A DNA stretch of 64,000 bases from Galeruca laticollis (lineage: Eukaryota > Arthropoda > Insecta > Coleoptera > Chrysomelidae): contig OY998177.1 in assembly GCA_963921935.1 (NCBI GenBank), positions 105,659,515 to 105,723,514 on the forward strand. Direction: 5' to 3'. Shown here piece by piece: positions 21,157 through 31,590 of the stretch (position 1 is its first letter; each line of letters begins with the position of its first letter). Under the pieces are notes generated by a model that was given only the letters and a program-made list of their open reading frames with translations, was not told the origin of the DNA and did not search any database. The translations under genes and the position numbers were made by a program.

Positions 21157-22662
21157 ATGAGCAGAAAAGACGAGAGGCAAGCAACAACGACCAACAGAAA
21201 ATGGAAGAAGGCGGCTGCCGAAGAACTAATGCCTGGATTCAATTTCCCGGAAAGTCCTGTTGAGACAGAGTTTATTGATTGTAAATCTGCTACAGATGTT
21301 TATCTGCGTTTGCTGGGGGAATCCGTTGACGACATTGTATTTCAGAGCAACCTATATGCGACGCAACGGAATCATACATTGAATTTGAACAGAGAAGAAC
21401 TTCTTGCTTTCATAGGCATCAATTTGTTGATGGCTTATCATCGATTACCTACATGGAAGAAGTATTGGAATGGTAGTGAAGACTTGGGCCTTCCTATTGT
21501 CGCCAAATGCATGACGAGGAATCGCTTCGAGAACATTCTGAAATTTCTTTATTGTAGCGATAATAACCTAATGCCAAAGCATAATAAAGATAAAATTTAC
21601 AAGATTCGACGATTACCAGATACACTGAATAGGAGATTCAAAGACTGCTATAAAACAACAAGACGGGTGAGTGTAGATGAAAGTATGATAATATTCAAAG
21701 GCAGAAGTACACTCAAAGAGTATGATCCAATGAAACCCATAAAAAGGGGTTATAAACTGTGGCGTGTTGCCGATCAAAATGCCTATGTTGCAACTATCGA
21801 TGTGTATCAAGGAAACAATGAAGATCTAAAGCAAGAATTCAAAGAAATCGGCCTTGGAGAGGGGGTTGTTCTTTCGCTCACTAAACCAGAGTGGAACAAA
21901 TGGAAGATTATATATGCAGATGATTATTTTATATCTATCAGTCTATTAGAAACCTTATATTTGAAGAAAACTTTGGCGTGTGGAACGATAAGAAATAAAA
22001 GGCTGGGATTGCCCCCAATGAGACACGATAAATAAATGCAAAGAGGCGACCATGATTTTCGTGTCTCGAATACGAAAATCAGGGCATTCAAATGGAAAGA
22101 CAATAACTTCCATGGTACCGAAGAAGTACACGTGAAACGAACTCAGCATGTTGGAACACGCATGGACGTGAAATGCCCATCTGTAGTCGCTGACTACAAC
22201 AAACAAATGGGCGGAGTCGATCGCGCGGGTCAGTTACGAAGTACGTACGGTGTACTTCGTAGGTCGCGCAAGTGGTGGCATAGACTACTCTGGGGATTTC
22301 TGGACATTGTATTCGTAAATGCTTATATAATATATAACATGCTATTTGAAAAAAATTCTACATTCGAATTTAGGAGGTCAATTTGCTTAGGTTTCATGGC
22401 AATGATCTGTAACAAAGTCAGCAGGAAGGAAGCTGGACCCATAGAAAAAAGACGCAAGTATAATTATAGTGTACCTGATGACGTTAGGCTTGGGAATCGT
22501 GGAGCCCATTGGGTTGTTTTTGAAAATAACCGGGGAAGATGTGAAATGTGCAGTTCACGTGCAATACAATCACGACCCCAAGGCAAATGTTCAACATGTG
22601 GTATATTTTTGTGTTGCAATCACAATAAAAATTGCTTCCTGGAATATCACGAAATAGATTAG
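21157..22662 (+). pseudogene. piggyBac-type transposase, one nonsense codon
   Basis: PiggyBac transposases excise and insert at TTAA. From ATG 21157 the frame runs to a TAA at 22033-22035 and continues in the same frame to 22662, about 500 codons in all, the normal family length minus the acidic N-terminus. Blocks: YLRLLGESVDDIVFQSNLYA, INLLMAYHRLPTWKKYW, MTRNRFENILKFLYCSD, VSVDESMIIFKGRS (first catalytic D), IYADDYFIS (second D), VVADYNKQMGGVDRAGQLRS (third D) and a cysteine-rich C-terminus (CEMCSSR, CSTCGIFLCCNHNKNC) like the piggyBac zinc-binding domain. A second reading frame upstream of the ATG (from about 21118: IPSPQVDESVGHEQKRR) looks like the acidic N-terminus, so the true start may be spliced or frameshifted. 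No TTAA-flanked TIR was found. Confidence 0.9.
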
Positions 22663-22998
22663 ATAATAGAGGTGTCATTAATTCGCCCAGTGTTTCATGA
22701 AAGTATTTTTCTATGCCCTATCTTTAAAGTACCTTGTATTTCACGGGTTTGTAGTGCTTAAAGCGGTTGTATATGGTTAGAATGAAAAAAAAATAAAGAA
22801 GCGTAAAAAAAGTGCCATAACGTTAACGTTCATGCTTTCCATAAGCTAATACAGTGGATTAGTGCAATTCGTCCACACCTTTAAGGAAAATAAAGTCACC
22901 TTTGATTTTGACATGACAGGACATGAACTGATTTGACTTAATCAGAAATTCGATTTGTCTTAATTTAGTGGTGGGTTTCTATTATTATTATTATTAAG
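22663..22998. other. Intergenic stretch between piggyBac and Crypton genes
   Basis: No gene. It includes a TTAA at about 22823 but no TIR was recognised, and an (ATT)5-like run directly before the Crypton ATG. Confidence 0.5.
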
Positions 22999-24185
22999 AT
23001 GGACAGTGAAGATTCGGAGTTTGAAATATGTACTCCTGAAGAAATCATAGAAAAGACAAATGTGGCAACATTAAATTTGTTGCCGGAAAAATCCAAAGAA
23101 AACTACCTAAAAGAATATAACACTTTTATGAAATGGCGGAACCAGCATAATATTCACAGCTTCACAGAACGCGTGCTATTAGCTTATTTTGAAGAAAGGT
23201 CTAAAAAATGCAAGTCCTCTACACTATGGTCCAGCTATTCTAAACTAAAAGCAACCTTAATTATAAATGAGAATGTAGATTTGAGTAAATACTCCAAATT
23301 AATAGCATTTCTGAAACGAAAATCGGCTGGGTACAAACCTAAAAAATCCAATACATTCTCAAGAGAGGTAATAAACAAGTTTTTATTGAATGCTCCAGAC
23401 GACAAATATTTAATGTTTAAGGTGAAAGTTTGGAATATCCAATTAGTTTTTTGTTACTTTATTCATTGATTCGTAGGTTACATTAATACTGGGAATATCT
23501 GGAGGTTGTCGAAGAGAAGAGTTGTATAAAATGAGAATTGATGACATTGAAAATAAGGGGGAGTTTCTACTCATCACGATTCCAGATTCAAAAACGCATA
23601 CAAGTCGGCGTTTTACAGTAATTGGAGAAATCAGTTCAAACATGAATTTGATACATTTATATAAAAAATATGCTTATCTGAGACCGAAAAACACAACCAG
23701 CAACCACCTCTTCCTATCATAAATATAGAAATGGAAAATGTACAAAACAGGTTGTTGGTATAAACACTTGTTCAAAAATTCCATCGTTAATTGCGCAGTA
23801 TTTAAATTTACCGCATCCAAAGGAATATACAGGTCATACGTTTCGACATACTTCGGCATCGCTTCTAGTTGATTCGGGTGGAGATATTCTTCAATTAAAA
23901 CATGGAGGTTGGAAATCCACTGCTGTTGCCGAAGGATATGTGAGCAATTCTCTCAACACAAAAATGAATTGTGCTTCATGAATTTTACAAGGAACTAATA
24001 ACAGTTGTTTTTTGAATCAACCTTCTAAATCATATGAGATTCAAGAGACCAATTTGACTGTTACAAATATTCACCATTCAAATGGAGCTTTATCTGGTAA
24101 TAAAACAGAAATAAGCGTGACTGGATCGAAAATTAACATAAGTCAACCTAACAATTGCGTCTTCAATATTCACATTGCGAAGTGA
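22999..24185 (+). pseudogene. Crypton-type tyrosine recombinase, one intron
   Basis: Cryptons are DNA transposons moved by a tyrosine recombinase rather than a DDE enzyme. Exon 1 (22999-23421) holds the N-terminal core-binding domain (LLPEKSKENYLKEYNTFMKW, YFEERSKKCKSSTLWSSYS). A short AT-rich intron (23422-23476, GTGAAA...TCGTAG) joins YLMFK to VTLILGISGGCRREELYKM, which has the first catalytic Arg. A one-base insertion near 23719 shifts the frame. Then come INTCSKIPS, YTGHTFRHTSASLLVDSG (H..R), LKHGGWKSTAVAEGYV (H/W and the nucleophile Tyr). After TGA 23979 the same frame continues (LTVTNIHHSNGALSG ... INISQPNNCVFNIHIAK) to 24185, so that stop is probably also a mutation. All catalytic residues survive. 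The ATG at 22999 is the first in frame. Confidence 0.88.
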
Positions 24186-24350
24186 AACAAAAGTATATCA
24201 TTTAGTTGTTAGTTTTTCTTAATATCGTTGTCTACAATTAACTTTCCATTCAATCATTATGCGTTCGTTATTAATTGTAATTTACCTAAGGAGCTTAATT
24301 AAAATATCCCAAATTTCTATTTGAATTTTATTTTTTTGTATGGGACTGTA

Positions 24351-24533
24351 GAAAAAATAATGTATGCAACATGTGCATAAAGTGTCTTTTTTTCACTCAT
24401 GGAATTGTCAACTTTTTCCATTCGTGAAAAAAAGTACCACTTTATACACTCGTTGCATAAATTACTATTTTATAATTCGCGTATAAAAGAGACTTCATTA
24501 TAACATTGTTTACAGTGTTACAATGAAGCTCTT
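24351..24533. repeat. Two adjacent hairpins, probable MITE
   Basis: The first has arms of about 50 bp (24351-24403 and 24417-24470) sharing TATGCAAC..GTG.ATAAAGTG and TTTTTTCAC..ATGGA. The second has arms AAGAGACTTCATTATAACA (about 24487-24505) and TGTTACAATGAAGCTCTT (about 24515-24533). Short TA-rich flanks (aaattactatt, atagtaattt) are also inverted. No coding sequence. Confidence 0.7.
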
Positions 24534-24713
24534 TGAACACTGTAATAGTAATTTTTAGAGTACAGTTGGTTATTGTATTTAGTTATACTTTTATTTGACA
24601 TTTGACTTTAACCTTGACACAGATTATAAATAAAATGATCTAGCGTTGTTCTAGCTAGCAAATTATTCAACTGTTACGAACTCGCACACCGAAGCAGATA
24701 CTAAGTACGGTCC

Positions 24714-25178
24714 TGTAACCTTATGTTAACGGAGTTAAAAAAATGGCGAGCGCGCCTAATTCTGAGAAGGTTTATTGGGATTAATTGTGACAGTTTTTAT
24801 AGACATGTTCTCGGAAGGTCTTTTAAGGATTGAGCCGGCAATCGAGAAATATCGCCAAAGGCATTTGTTTTGTGTAAGCCGCAGTCCAGAATTCTCTAGT
24901 GAAAAAGGCACTAGTATATAAAAAGGACCGATCAGTGGACCAGGGGAGTTGATAAAGTGATCTTGTGAAATAATCAAAAGATAAAACGATCAGTAAAGTG
25001 TTTATATGAATTAATAATTAAGTTTGTGTGGATATAAATTAAATTTAAGTGATTAGTTAAGTACATATAAATTAAGTGTTAGTGAGTTAGTGTTTAAATA
25101 AATTAGTAAGTAGCGATATCGTGTGTTTAAAATTTATCCCACCCGTTTATTGTTTAAATAAATAACAAAAACATTACA
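24714..25178 (+). repeat. Solo LTR of a Ty3/gypsy-like family
   Basis: Starts TGTAACC and ends ATTACA. A TATA box (tatataaaaag, about 24914) follows a block with GCCGCAGTCCAGAATTCTC. The same block layout occurs in the LTR at 31073, and its 3' end recurs inverted at 15651-15750. No internal region or primer-binding site adjoins it, so it is most likely a solo LTR. I saw no target duplication. Confidence 0.65.
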
Positions 25179-26080
25179 ATACTAAAAGTAAATTAGAATG
25201 GTTTATATATTAAAAATAATAACGAATAAAGTACGCTAACGTTTATTTATCAATGATTTGTCAATTGTTCATTTTTATATTGTATAGGATCAATAATATA
25301 TAGGTATACAAAACGTTCGATTTTTGGGATAAATTGCCAGATATCTATGTGAAGATGTATTACAGAAATAATTCTGTCCATGATATAATATAAATAGATC
25401 GCAAGAGCATATACGAAGAAGCTCTTTTTTAAACAAATAATCATCCTCTTTTTGCTTAAATGAAAGTTTGTTTACAATGTACACAATTATTCGGTTATAA
25501 TATGTCAAAAGTCAGAAGTGCTGAATAAAACCATCTGTGATCTGACCAATTAGGAATCTACAGAATTGCCAACTTACATTCAAACCACACCTAGTTAAAA
25601 AAAGGGATCATATGAAATTATATTTCATTTAAATAATTAGATAAACGCGAATTATAAAAAATATTGTGTTAAACTTGTGCCACATTGACTTTCTGTAGTA
25701 CTCGTGATTCGCACAACTCACCGCTTCGCGGTTCGTTGTGCAAACTTCACTCGTACTACAGAACGAGTCATTGTGACACTTGTTTTACAAATAACTATTT
25801 TAGTATTAATATTGTTAAAAATGTTCATTAAACAATTAAAAAACTATACATTTGAGTTGTTGTTATTTATCTCGCACTGTAGATTATCGGCAATAATCCT
25901 GACGGTACGTAGGAGTCCTTTTTTTATTTTTTTCAAAATTGGAAATAAAATTTTGAAAAAATTCAGTCAGCTCTTTCAAGTCATCATCAAACGTGAATTC
26001 TAAAAAAAACGCGAATTTCAAGTTATTTCAATATCCGGGCACTAAAGGGTTAACATCGCTAGATCCAATAAGATCCAATA
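25179..26080. other. Gene-free stretch holding a foldback element
   Basis: No supportable gene. Short minus-strand frames at 25250-25508 and a plus-strand frame at 25704-26003 have no recognisable motif. A hairpin at 25675-25781 is listed separately. Confidence 0.45.
25675..25781. repeat. Foldback element with roughly 45-bp imperfect arms
   Basis: Left arm TTGTGCCACATTGACTTTCT followed by GTAGTACTCGTGATTCGCAC AAC is matched on the right by GTTGTGCAAACTTCACTCGT followed by ACTACAGAACGAGTCATTGT. The loop is tcaccgcttcgcggttc, which itself has a small ccg-cttcg-cgg hairpin. Confidence 0.75.
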
Positions 26081-26129
26081 GGTATTTGATCTTAGCAAAA
26101 ACAAGATCTCCTCACAGGCTTCTTTACAG

Positions 26130-26285
26130 AAGGGCGTTACCGCGTAAGGAAGCACCTAATGAGAATAGGTTTAGTAGAACCTAGCGAGTGCAGATTCTGT
26201 GGTGAGGAGAAAGTAATTTCGGATCGCCTAGTTCTAGAATATTGGAAGCCAACGCAAAATGTGCTCTGGATAAGAAAATTGTAGA
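26130..26285 (+). pseudogene. C-terminal tail of a non-LTR retrotransposon ORF2
   Basis: A plus frame encodes GRYRVRKHLMRIGLVEPSEC then RFCGEEKVISDRLVLEYW, ending at a stop. This is the 'GH..LR.H...G......C..C...E...H.L..C' C-terminal zinc-finger region found after the RT/RNase H in Jockey/R1/I-type LINEs, with the second half degraded. The upstream RT is missing. Confidence 0.55.
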
Positions 26286-26886
26286 AGCGAGGATCCAACC
26301 TCATTGAAGCCATTTCAAATACCTAAGTTCATCAAAAATCTGGAACTGGAAGACTAGCTCTGATAGGTCGGGCATAATAAAACTTAAGGTTGCAGTGCAA
26401 TGAAACAATCGAACAATGTGACTTGAAATGTGAAAAATTCAGCCAAAAATGTATATTTAATTTAGCACTCACTGGGTTGACAATCAATTTTTCAACTACT
26501 TGTCGACTCACGTTTTTTATAAAAACTTGGACGGGCTAATTACTCTCACGTTCACGTTCCTTATTCATATCCCAATAAACTTTTTTTCGCCACAGGTGGT
26601 AAAATATACTGCCAATCAATCATATAAAAGGCGCGCTGACATCGTACAGACTAATTTCTGTTCGAATGACCTTGTAAACTACTCTCCGATATTGGTAGAT
26701 TTTTATAAAGGACTTTCTCTTTTTTACCCCATTCTTTACGAACATATCAAAAATGAAGTGAATCATTAAATCGCAAGAAAACAAAATTTGCAATTTATCC
26801 TTGGCTACCGAGTTATTGAAAAATATGAAATTCAATCTTCACACTTTATTGAAAACTAATAATTATGATAAAATGAGAAAGTGATT
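26286..26886. other. Gene-free AT-rich stretch
   Basis: No recognised element or gene. Overlapping short frames on both strands (26500-26835) lack motifs. Confidence 0.45.
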
Positions 26887-26990
26887 TAGGAGAGGTGTTC
26901 AAACAAATCGCCTTCCACTTCAATCCAAACATTCACACGATTATCATTGAATCACGTCGTCACTGCAGCGGGTAATCCGAACTACATTTT
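26887..26990 (-). pseudogene. C-terminal end of a mariner-like transposase
   Basis: The minus strand ends in RVNVWIEVEGDLFEHLS and a stop, matching the common C-terminus of the mariner-like family ('RV..CIE..G.HFEHLL'). Nothing upstream is clearly alignable. It belongs to the same broad family as the N-terminal relic at 3520-4030. Too short for more than a tentative call. Confidence 0.4.
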
Positions 26991-27148
26991 CCGGTCTCTC
27001 TGAAAACCTTTTCATTTAAGAATCCTCACAGAAGAAAAAAATACATGATTTATTTTGTTTCAATAGATGGTGTTATAGGGTAATGCGTTTTTTTCTATCA
27101 AACCCACTGACTAGGAACAAATAACCGTATAAAATTATACTTTTTGCT

Positions 27149-28009
27149 CTGTATCAGCTGACCGAAGTCATCCAGAGAACTCTGAACAACAAAGAAATTG
27201 CAATGTGCGCACTCCTGGATATATCTGGGGCCTTTGACAACACAACTCATGTGTCTGTCAAAGGAGCACTAAAAAGGCGAGGAGTCAATGAAACCATTGT
27301 AAAATGGATGTATGAGTTGTTGACGACGAGGATAGCAGTCAGAGGCATGTTCGAGAGCACCTTGTGTGATTTATTACAGAAGAGCCTCAGAATCATTGAG
27401 CAATGGTGCTTGTCAGTGGGGCTAAATATTAACCCAAACAAGAACATATTAATTCTATTTACCCGGAAAAGAACACTTCCAGCCATGAAACCCATATCCT
27501 TAAACGGGGAAATCATAGAATGGAAAGTTCAATATCTAGGGATAACCCTAGACAGTAAGCTTCTGTGGAATAAGCATGTTGAAATAACTGCTAGTAAATC
27601 AATAAGAGCTTTGATGGCGTACAGAAATCTAGCTGGTAAGAGGTGGGGCTGTAACCCAAAAATACTGCGATGGATGTACGCCATGATTGTGAGACCGGAA
27701 ATTACGTATGGGACAATAGTTTGGCATACAAAAGCAAGTCAGTACATCATAAGGAAGATCCTCGACAAAATTCAAAGGCTTGCCTGTGTGTGCATCACTG
27801 GAGCTATGAGAACGTGTCCCACTAGGGCACTTGAGATCATTACAGATCTCACACCTCTACATCTGGTGATAGAAAGATCTGCCCAAGAGGCAATTCTTAG
27901 AATATCTAAGGAAGGTTCAGGCAATGACTGCACTAAAAGGGAGTTGAGTAAGAAAGTGAGTCGTTTGTTTGAGTGTACGCAAGATCGACACGGAGGTTGT
28001 TGTCCATAA
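27149..28009 (+). pseudogene. Non-LTR retrotransposon RT fragment with the YADD region deleted
   Basis: The open frame from about 27149 contains LYQLTEVIQRTLNNKEIAMC, motif A as ALLDISGAFDNTTH, RRGVNETIVKWMYELL and VRGMFESTLCDLL, then jumps to QKSLRIIEQWCLSVGLNINP. In intact relatives the PQGxxLSPLLW and YADD blocks separate these, so roughly 50 residues, including the catalytic YADD, have been lost without breaking the frame. The thumb follows (IEWKVQYLGITLDSKLLWNK, NPKILRWMYAMIVRPEITYG, RLACVCITGAMRTCPTRALE). The frame ends at 28009 and the RNase H is missing. A second relic of the same family lies at 54360-54990. Confidence 0.85.
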
Positions 28010-28568
28010 TTTGAAAGATCGGGTCGGATGGTGTCGTTTTTAATTTGATATGTTTAAATGTTTGTAATTTGTTGTTTGTTTACCATGTTAAATTGATAAA
28101 AGCAATAATGTGGACAATTTTAATATGTCTTTGGACCGACTGACGAAAGCTCTGATGATGACGTAATGTCGAAAGCGCTTAGATGAATTTAATAACTTTG
28201 TTTCAGTGGCCCTTTTCTCCTTGCGGGAATTACCCATGAATCTGTGTTGTTGTTGTTTACATATCTTCGTTAGAGGTTGTCGGACAACGGAATCTTCAGT
28301 TGAGATTCAAGACTATGAACTAGAAGGCACTCTTGAAGAGACCCAATAAGGTGGAAACCGGTCAGTGTACTTTGCCCTTCTCCTATAGGTTGCGAATCAC
28401 CACAGATGTCCGATCGATCGACATTACGTTATTCGAAGGGGATGTAATTCAATATTCTGCGTGGTATTAGCCAGGAAAGTGGTTGTTTTTCTCTTCGAAG
28501 AACGGTCAGGCTGATATGTCGAAATTGTTGAAATTTCGACTAAAACGTAATTACAATCGAAATTCATT

Positions 28569-28575
<7 letters not shown>
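28010..28575. other. 3' flank of the RT relic, no gene
   Basis: Unassigned sequence. A segment CTGATGATGACGTAATGTCG then AAAGCG (28152-28177) resembles a motif seen elsewhere in the window (see findings). It leads into the (TA)n tract. Confidence 0.45.
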
Positions 28576-28617
<42 letters not shown>

Positions 28618-28680
28618 AAATAATATATATATATATATATATATAAAATAATATATATATATATATATATATAAAATAAA
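28576..28680. repeat. (TA)n array with ATAAAATA spacers
   Basis: TA tracts are separated at regular intervals by ATAAAATAATA, giving a higher-order unit of about 33 bp in the second half of the array. Confidence 0.85.
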
Positions 28681-28998
28681 ATAAACCAATAATATAATCA
28701 ATATATATCCATTAACATTTTTAAACACTCTCTAAATTTAAATATTAGAAATAAAGTAAGACGCATTGCATTAAAGATAGTTGTCAAGGTACGTATTCTT
28801 TTGAAAATTCATAACTACGTTTATTCTATTTGTCACCTTTAATGTCAATTTAGTATTGTCACTGTTTTACAAATTATGTATTTTATATTATGAATTAATA
28901 ATAATAAACTTTTGAGAAAGCGTTATATTTAAGGCGAAACGTCAAGTTAACATACAAGAGTTTCCATCTGAACCTTTCCCAAGAAAAATACTTAAAAA

Positions 28999-29046
<48 letters not shown>

Positions 29047-29490
29047 TATTCTATTGCATGGGCTATAATATTTCAGTTTGTATCAATTATATTACCATCA
29101 TCTAATAACGCAAAAATTACAAAAATTAGATTGTATCTAACCATAATTTTAATTTTTCAATATTTATACTTACCAAACAATGATGTTCAGAATAGCGCTC
29201 ACTCAACGGGTAACTTATAACCTATGTTTTCCGAACACACTTTTTATATACAGAGAGCGGTAGAGAATGTTTGGAAACAGGTGACGTCATAATATATGAT
29301 TGGTGTTCAATGGTACGTGACTGGAGAATCCTTTATTCAAATTATTCATTAAACAATAATTAACTGGCTTAAAAATAAAGAGAACTATTGTGTTTTATAG
29401 TATCTCTATGATAAAAAGTACCACCTCACGTTAAAACCATGCTTCTATTTGGATACAGTCAACATTCCTATTTGATGATATCTACTTAGA
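28681..29490. other. Gene-free stretch with a second (TA)n tract
   Basis: Contains a (TA)n tract at about 29004-29050. No gene or element was recognised. Confidence 0.5.
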
Positions 29491-29494
29491 AGAA

Positions 29495-29840
29495 ACTGTA
29501 CACTTACACCTAAGTGCATGGATACGTAGAATATTAACATATCATTGGCAGAGCCGTTGGAATTCATCTAACACAAAATTAGCAGTGGTGGAAAGTTCAG
29601 TGCATCATTGGGCATATATTCCTCAGAAACGTTAAACTCAAACAATATTATTCAGAATTTAGACTATTAATTGGACATACACGTCTAGTAATCTACTCAC
29701 TGACGAACAAAAAACATTGTGTTTTGCTTGTGATGTGAAGCTTAGTGTTAAACACTTACTAATAGAGTGTCCGTTATATTCAATTGAAAGATAGAATCAC
29801 AGTGTAATAAAATATTTAAATGAAGTACTTAGTGTCAGGA
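29495..29840 (+). pseudogene. C-terminal region of an I-type non-LTR element (after RNase H)
   Basis: Across frames the plus strand reads LHLSAWIRRILTYHWQSRW, AVVESSVHHWAYIPQ, then RLLIGHTRLVIY and, in other frames, CFACDVKLSVKHLLIECPLY with IKYLNEVLS. This is the 'RLRIGHTRLTH.YLL....P..C..C...LTV.H.L.EC..Y' C-terminus of I-clade LINEs. Several frameshifts and stops. The upstream RT is absent. Confidence 0.65.
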
Positions 29841-29987
29841 TGTAGGGCACATAGAGTAGCGTTTGTGAACGCACCCCTCATTTTGACAGTGTGAAAGTGT
29901 TGAGGTTAGTGTTAACCGATCACTTGCTTTGACCTGAACAAATAAATCATTGTTTCATTAAAAACAAACTGAGATGTCGCTGCGGAC

Positions 29988-30220
29988 AAATAATTGAAGA
30001 TTCAAGTTTAATAATCAGGTGTACACGTCAAATTTATTTGACAAACTATTCAAAATGTCCGCCATCAATAATAAAATCGATTCTATATCACCTCACATAT
30101 CGATATGTTTCATAATCTCAAAAAGGAAATAGAGAATCGATTTTATTATTGATGGCAGACAGTTTAAAAGATAAATTTGACGTGTAAACATGATTATTAA
30201 ACTTGAAACTTCAATTATTT
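29988..30220. repeat. Foldback MITE with arms of about 95 bp
   Basis: The left arm (29988-30083) and right arm (30132-30220) share AAATAATTGAAG, TTCAAGTTTAATAATCA, ACACGTCAAATTTAT and GCCATCAATAATAAAATCGA in inverted order, with a few mismatches and a small length difference. The loop is about 48 bases and AT-rich. Confidence 0.8.
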
Positions 30221-31072
30221 GGTATTTTTCTTTAGAAATCTATATAATCAGCTCGTGAGTACAATATTTAGGGGATCCATAATAGTAGCTCTATCAAAAT
30301 AATAATACTTATATAGGGTGTTTCATTTAAAGCGAGAAAGTTTCAGGTGGTGGGTGGCTCGAAATATTCCAAATCAATTGGGAATATTGAAAATTCACAT
30401 ATCTCCAATTTTTAGTTTATAATTATTCTGTAATGTTTCACTAAAACGTCTAATAGGAACTTGCAAAGAATCATGAAGGGATTGTTATGATAATTGAGAA
30501 AATGGTAATGTCCAAAGTTGCATAACGATGTCCGTCTAGACATCGTAAATTCTTATAATGTTCGCACTACTCTTTTAGTTCAATTATGATTTTCATGAAG
30601 ATCATAAAAAGTTAGAGATCAATTTATAACCACAAGTTGATAGTTTTTCTATTAAAAAGATGAATAATCTATCGAAGAAATAGCATATTTTGAAAATGAG
30701 TCAAATTAACATAATATCAGGAGACTACTGAATAGGGCGCTCATATCGCTTGGAAATTTCAACAAGAGTTGTAGGAAAATATATTTTCTAGGATTAAATA
30801 GGGAGCGAGGCCGTTGAGATAACATATTTATACTAGAATCATTAACTGACATCTACGCTTACATTTAGGAGGGTTTCCACTGTTTGCATTGTGTTCAAAT
30901 GAGCCATTTACAAAATTACAAATATAAATTTTATCAATCAGAAAGCAGTGTAAAAAATTTTGAAAGCTGAGACTCTATTGAAACTTTGTATGAAATAGTG
31001 AAATTTTATAGATAAAACCCCTTAGTGTTTTATTTTCTGTTACCCCGCTAATAGAAAGGACTCTGAATATAA
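30221..31072. other. Gene-free stretch
   Basis: No gene. It contains the phrase tatagggtgtttcatttaaa (30312), similar to the reverse complement of 39722-39740 (tatacagggtgtttcactc), a phrase common at insect repeat ends. Confidence 0.45.
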
Positions 31073-31590
31073 TGTAACGAAATACCACACCGATGTAGTC
31101 CCTGAATCCGACTCTGTCTAAGCCATGTATGAAAGTTTAAATTTTGGCGAATGCGCAGGGATTTCTCCGAACTGTTTACTATTATTTTTTGTGACTATTC
31201 TTATCTAGACATTCCCAGTGAGGTCCATTGTTTTTGTGACCAGTCTTATCTACACTATACCAGGGAGGCGATTGTTTTTGTTTGAGCCGCAATCTAGAAT
31301 TATCCAGAAAAAAGGGCACTTCATATATAAAGACTTCCGACCAGCGGGAGAAGTTTAGTTTATAATTTGATCTCGTAATATAAACAGTGAACAAGTAAAT
31401 AGTCTAAGTCAATAAACAGTAGTCTAAGTGTTTCTATAAATTAGTATAAGTGAATATTCTGTGTATGTAATATTAATTAGTGAATAGTTTAGTGAATAAA
31501 TAAAGTGATTAGACAAACTGTGTGTATGAAATAATAGTTTGCAATTAATGATTTGAACTAGTTTGATGAACGCCCCAGTGCGGCGTAGAT
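31073..31590 (+). repeat. Second LTR of the gypsy-like family (right end not exact)
   Basis: Starts TGTAACG, has GAGCCGCAATCTAGAATTAT where the first LTR has GCCGCAGTCCAGAATTCTC, then a TATA box (catatataaag), CCGACCAGCGGGAG and GTGAATAGTTTAGTGAATAAA. The block order follows the LTR at 24714 at moderate similarity. The 3' boundary is not certain. Confidence 0.55.
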
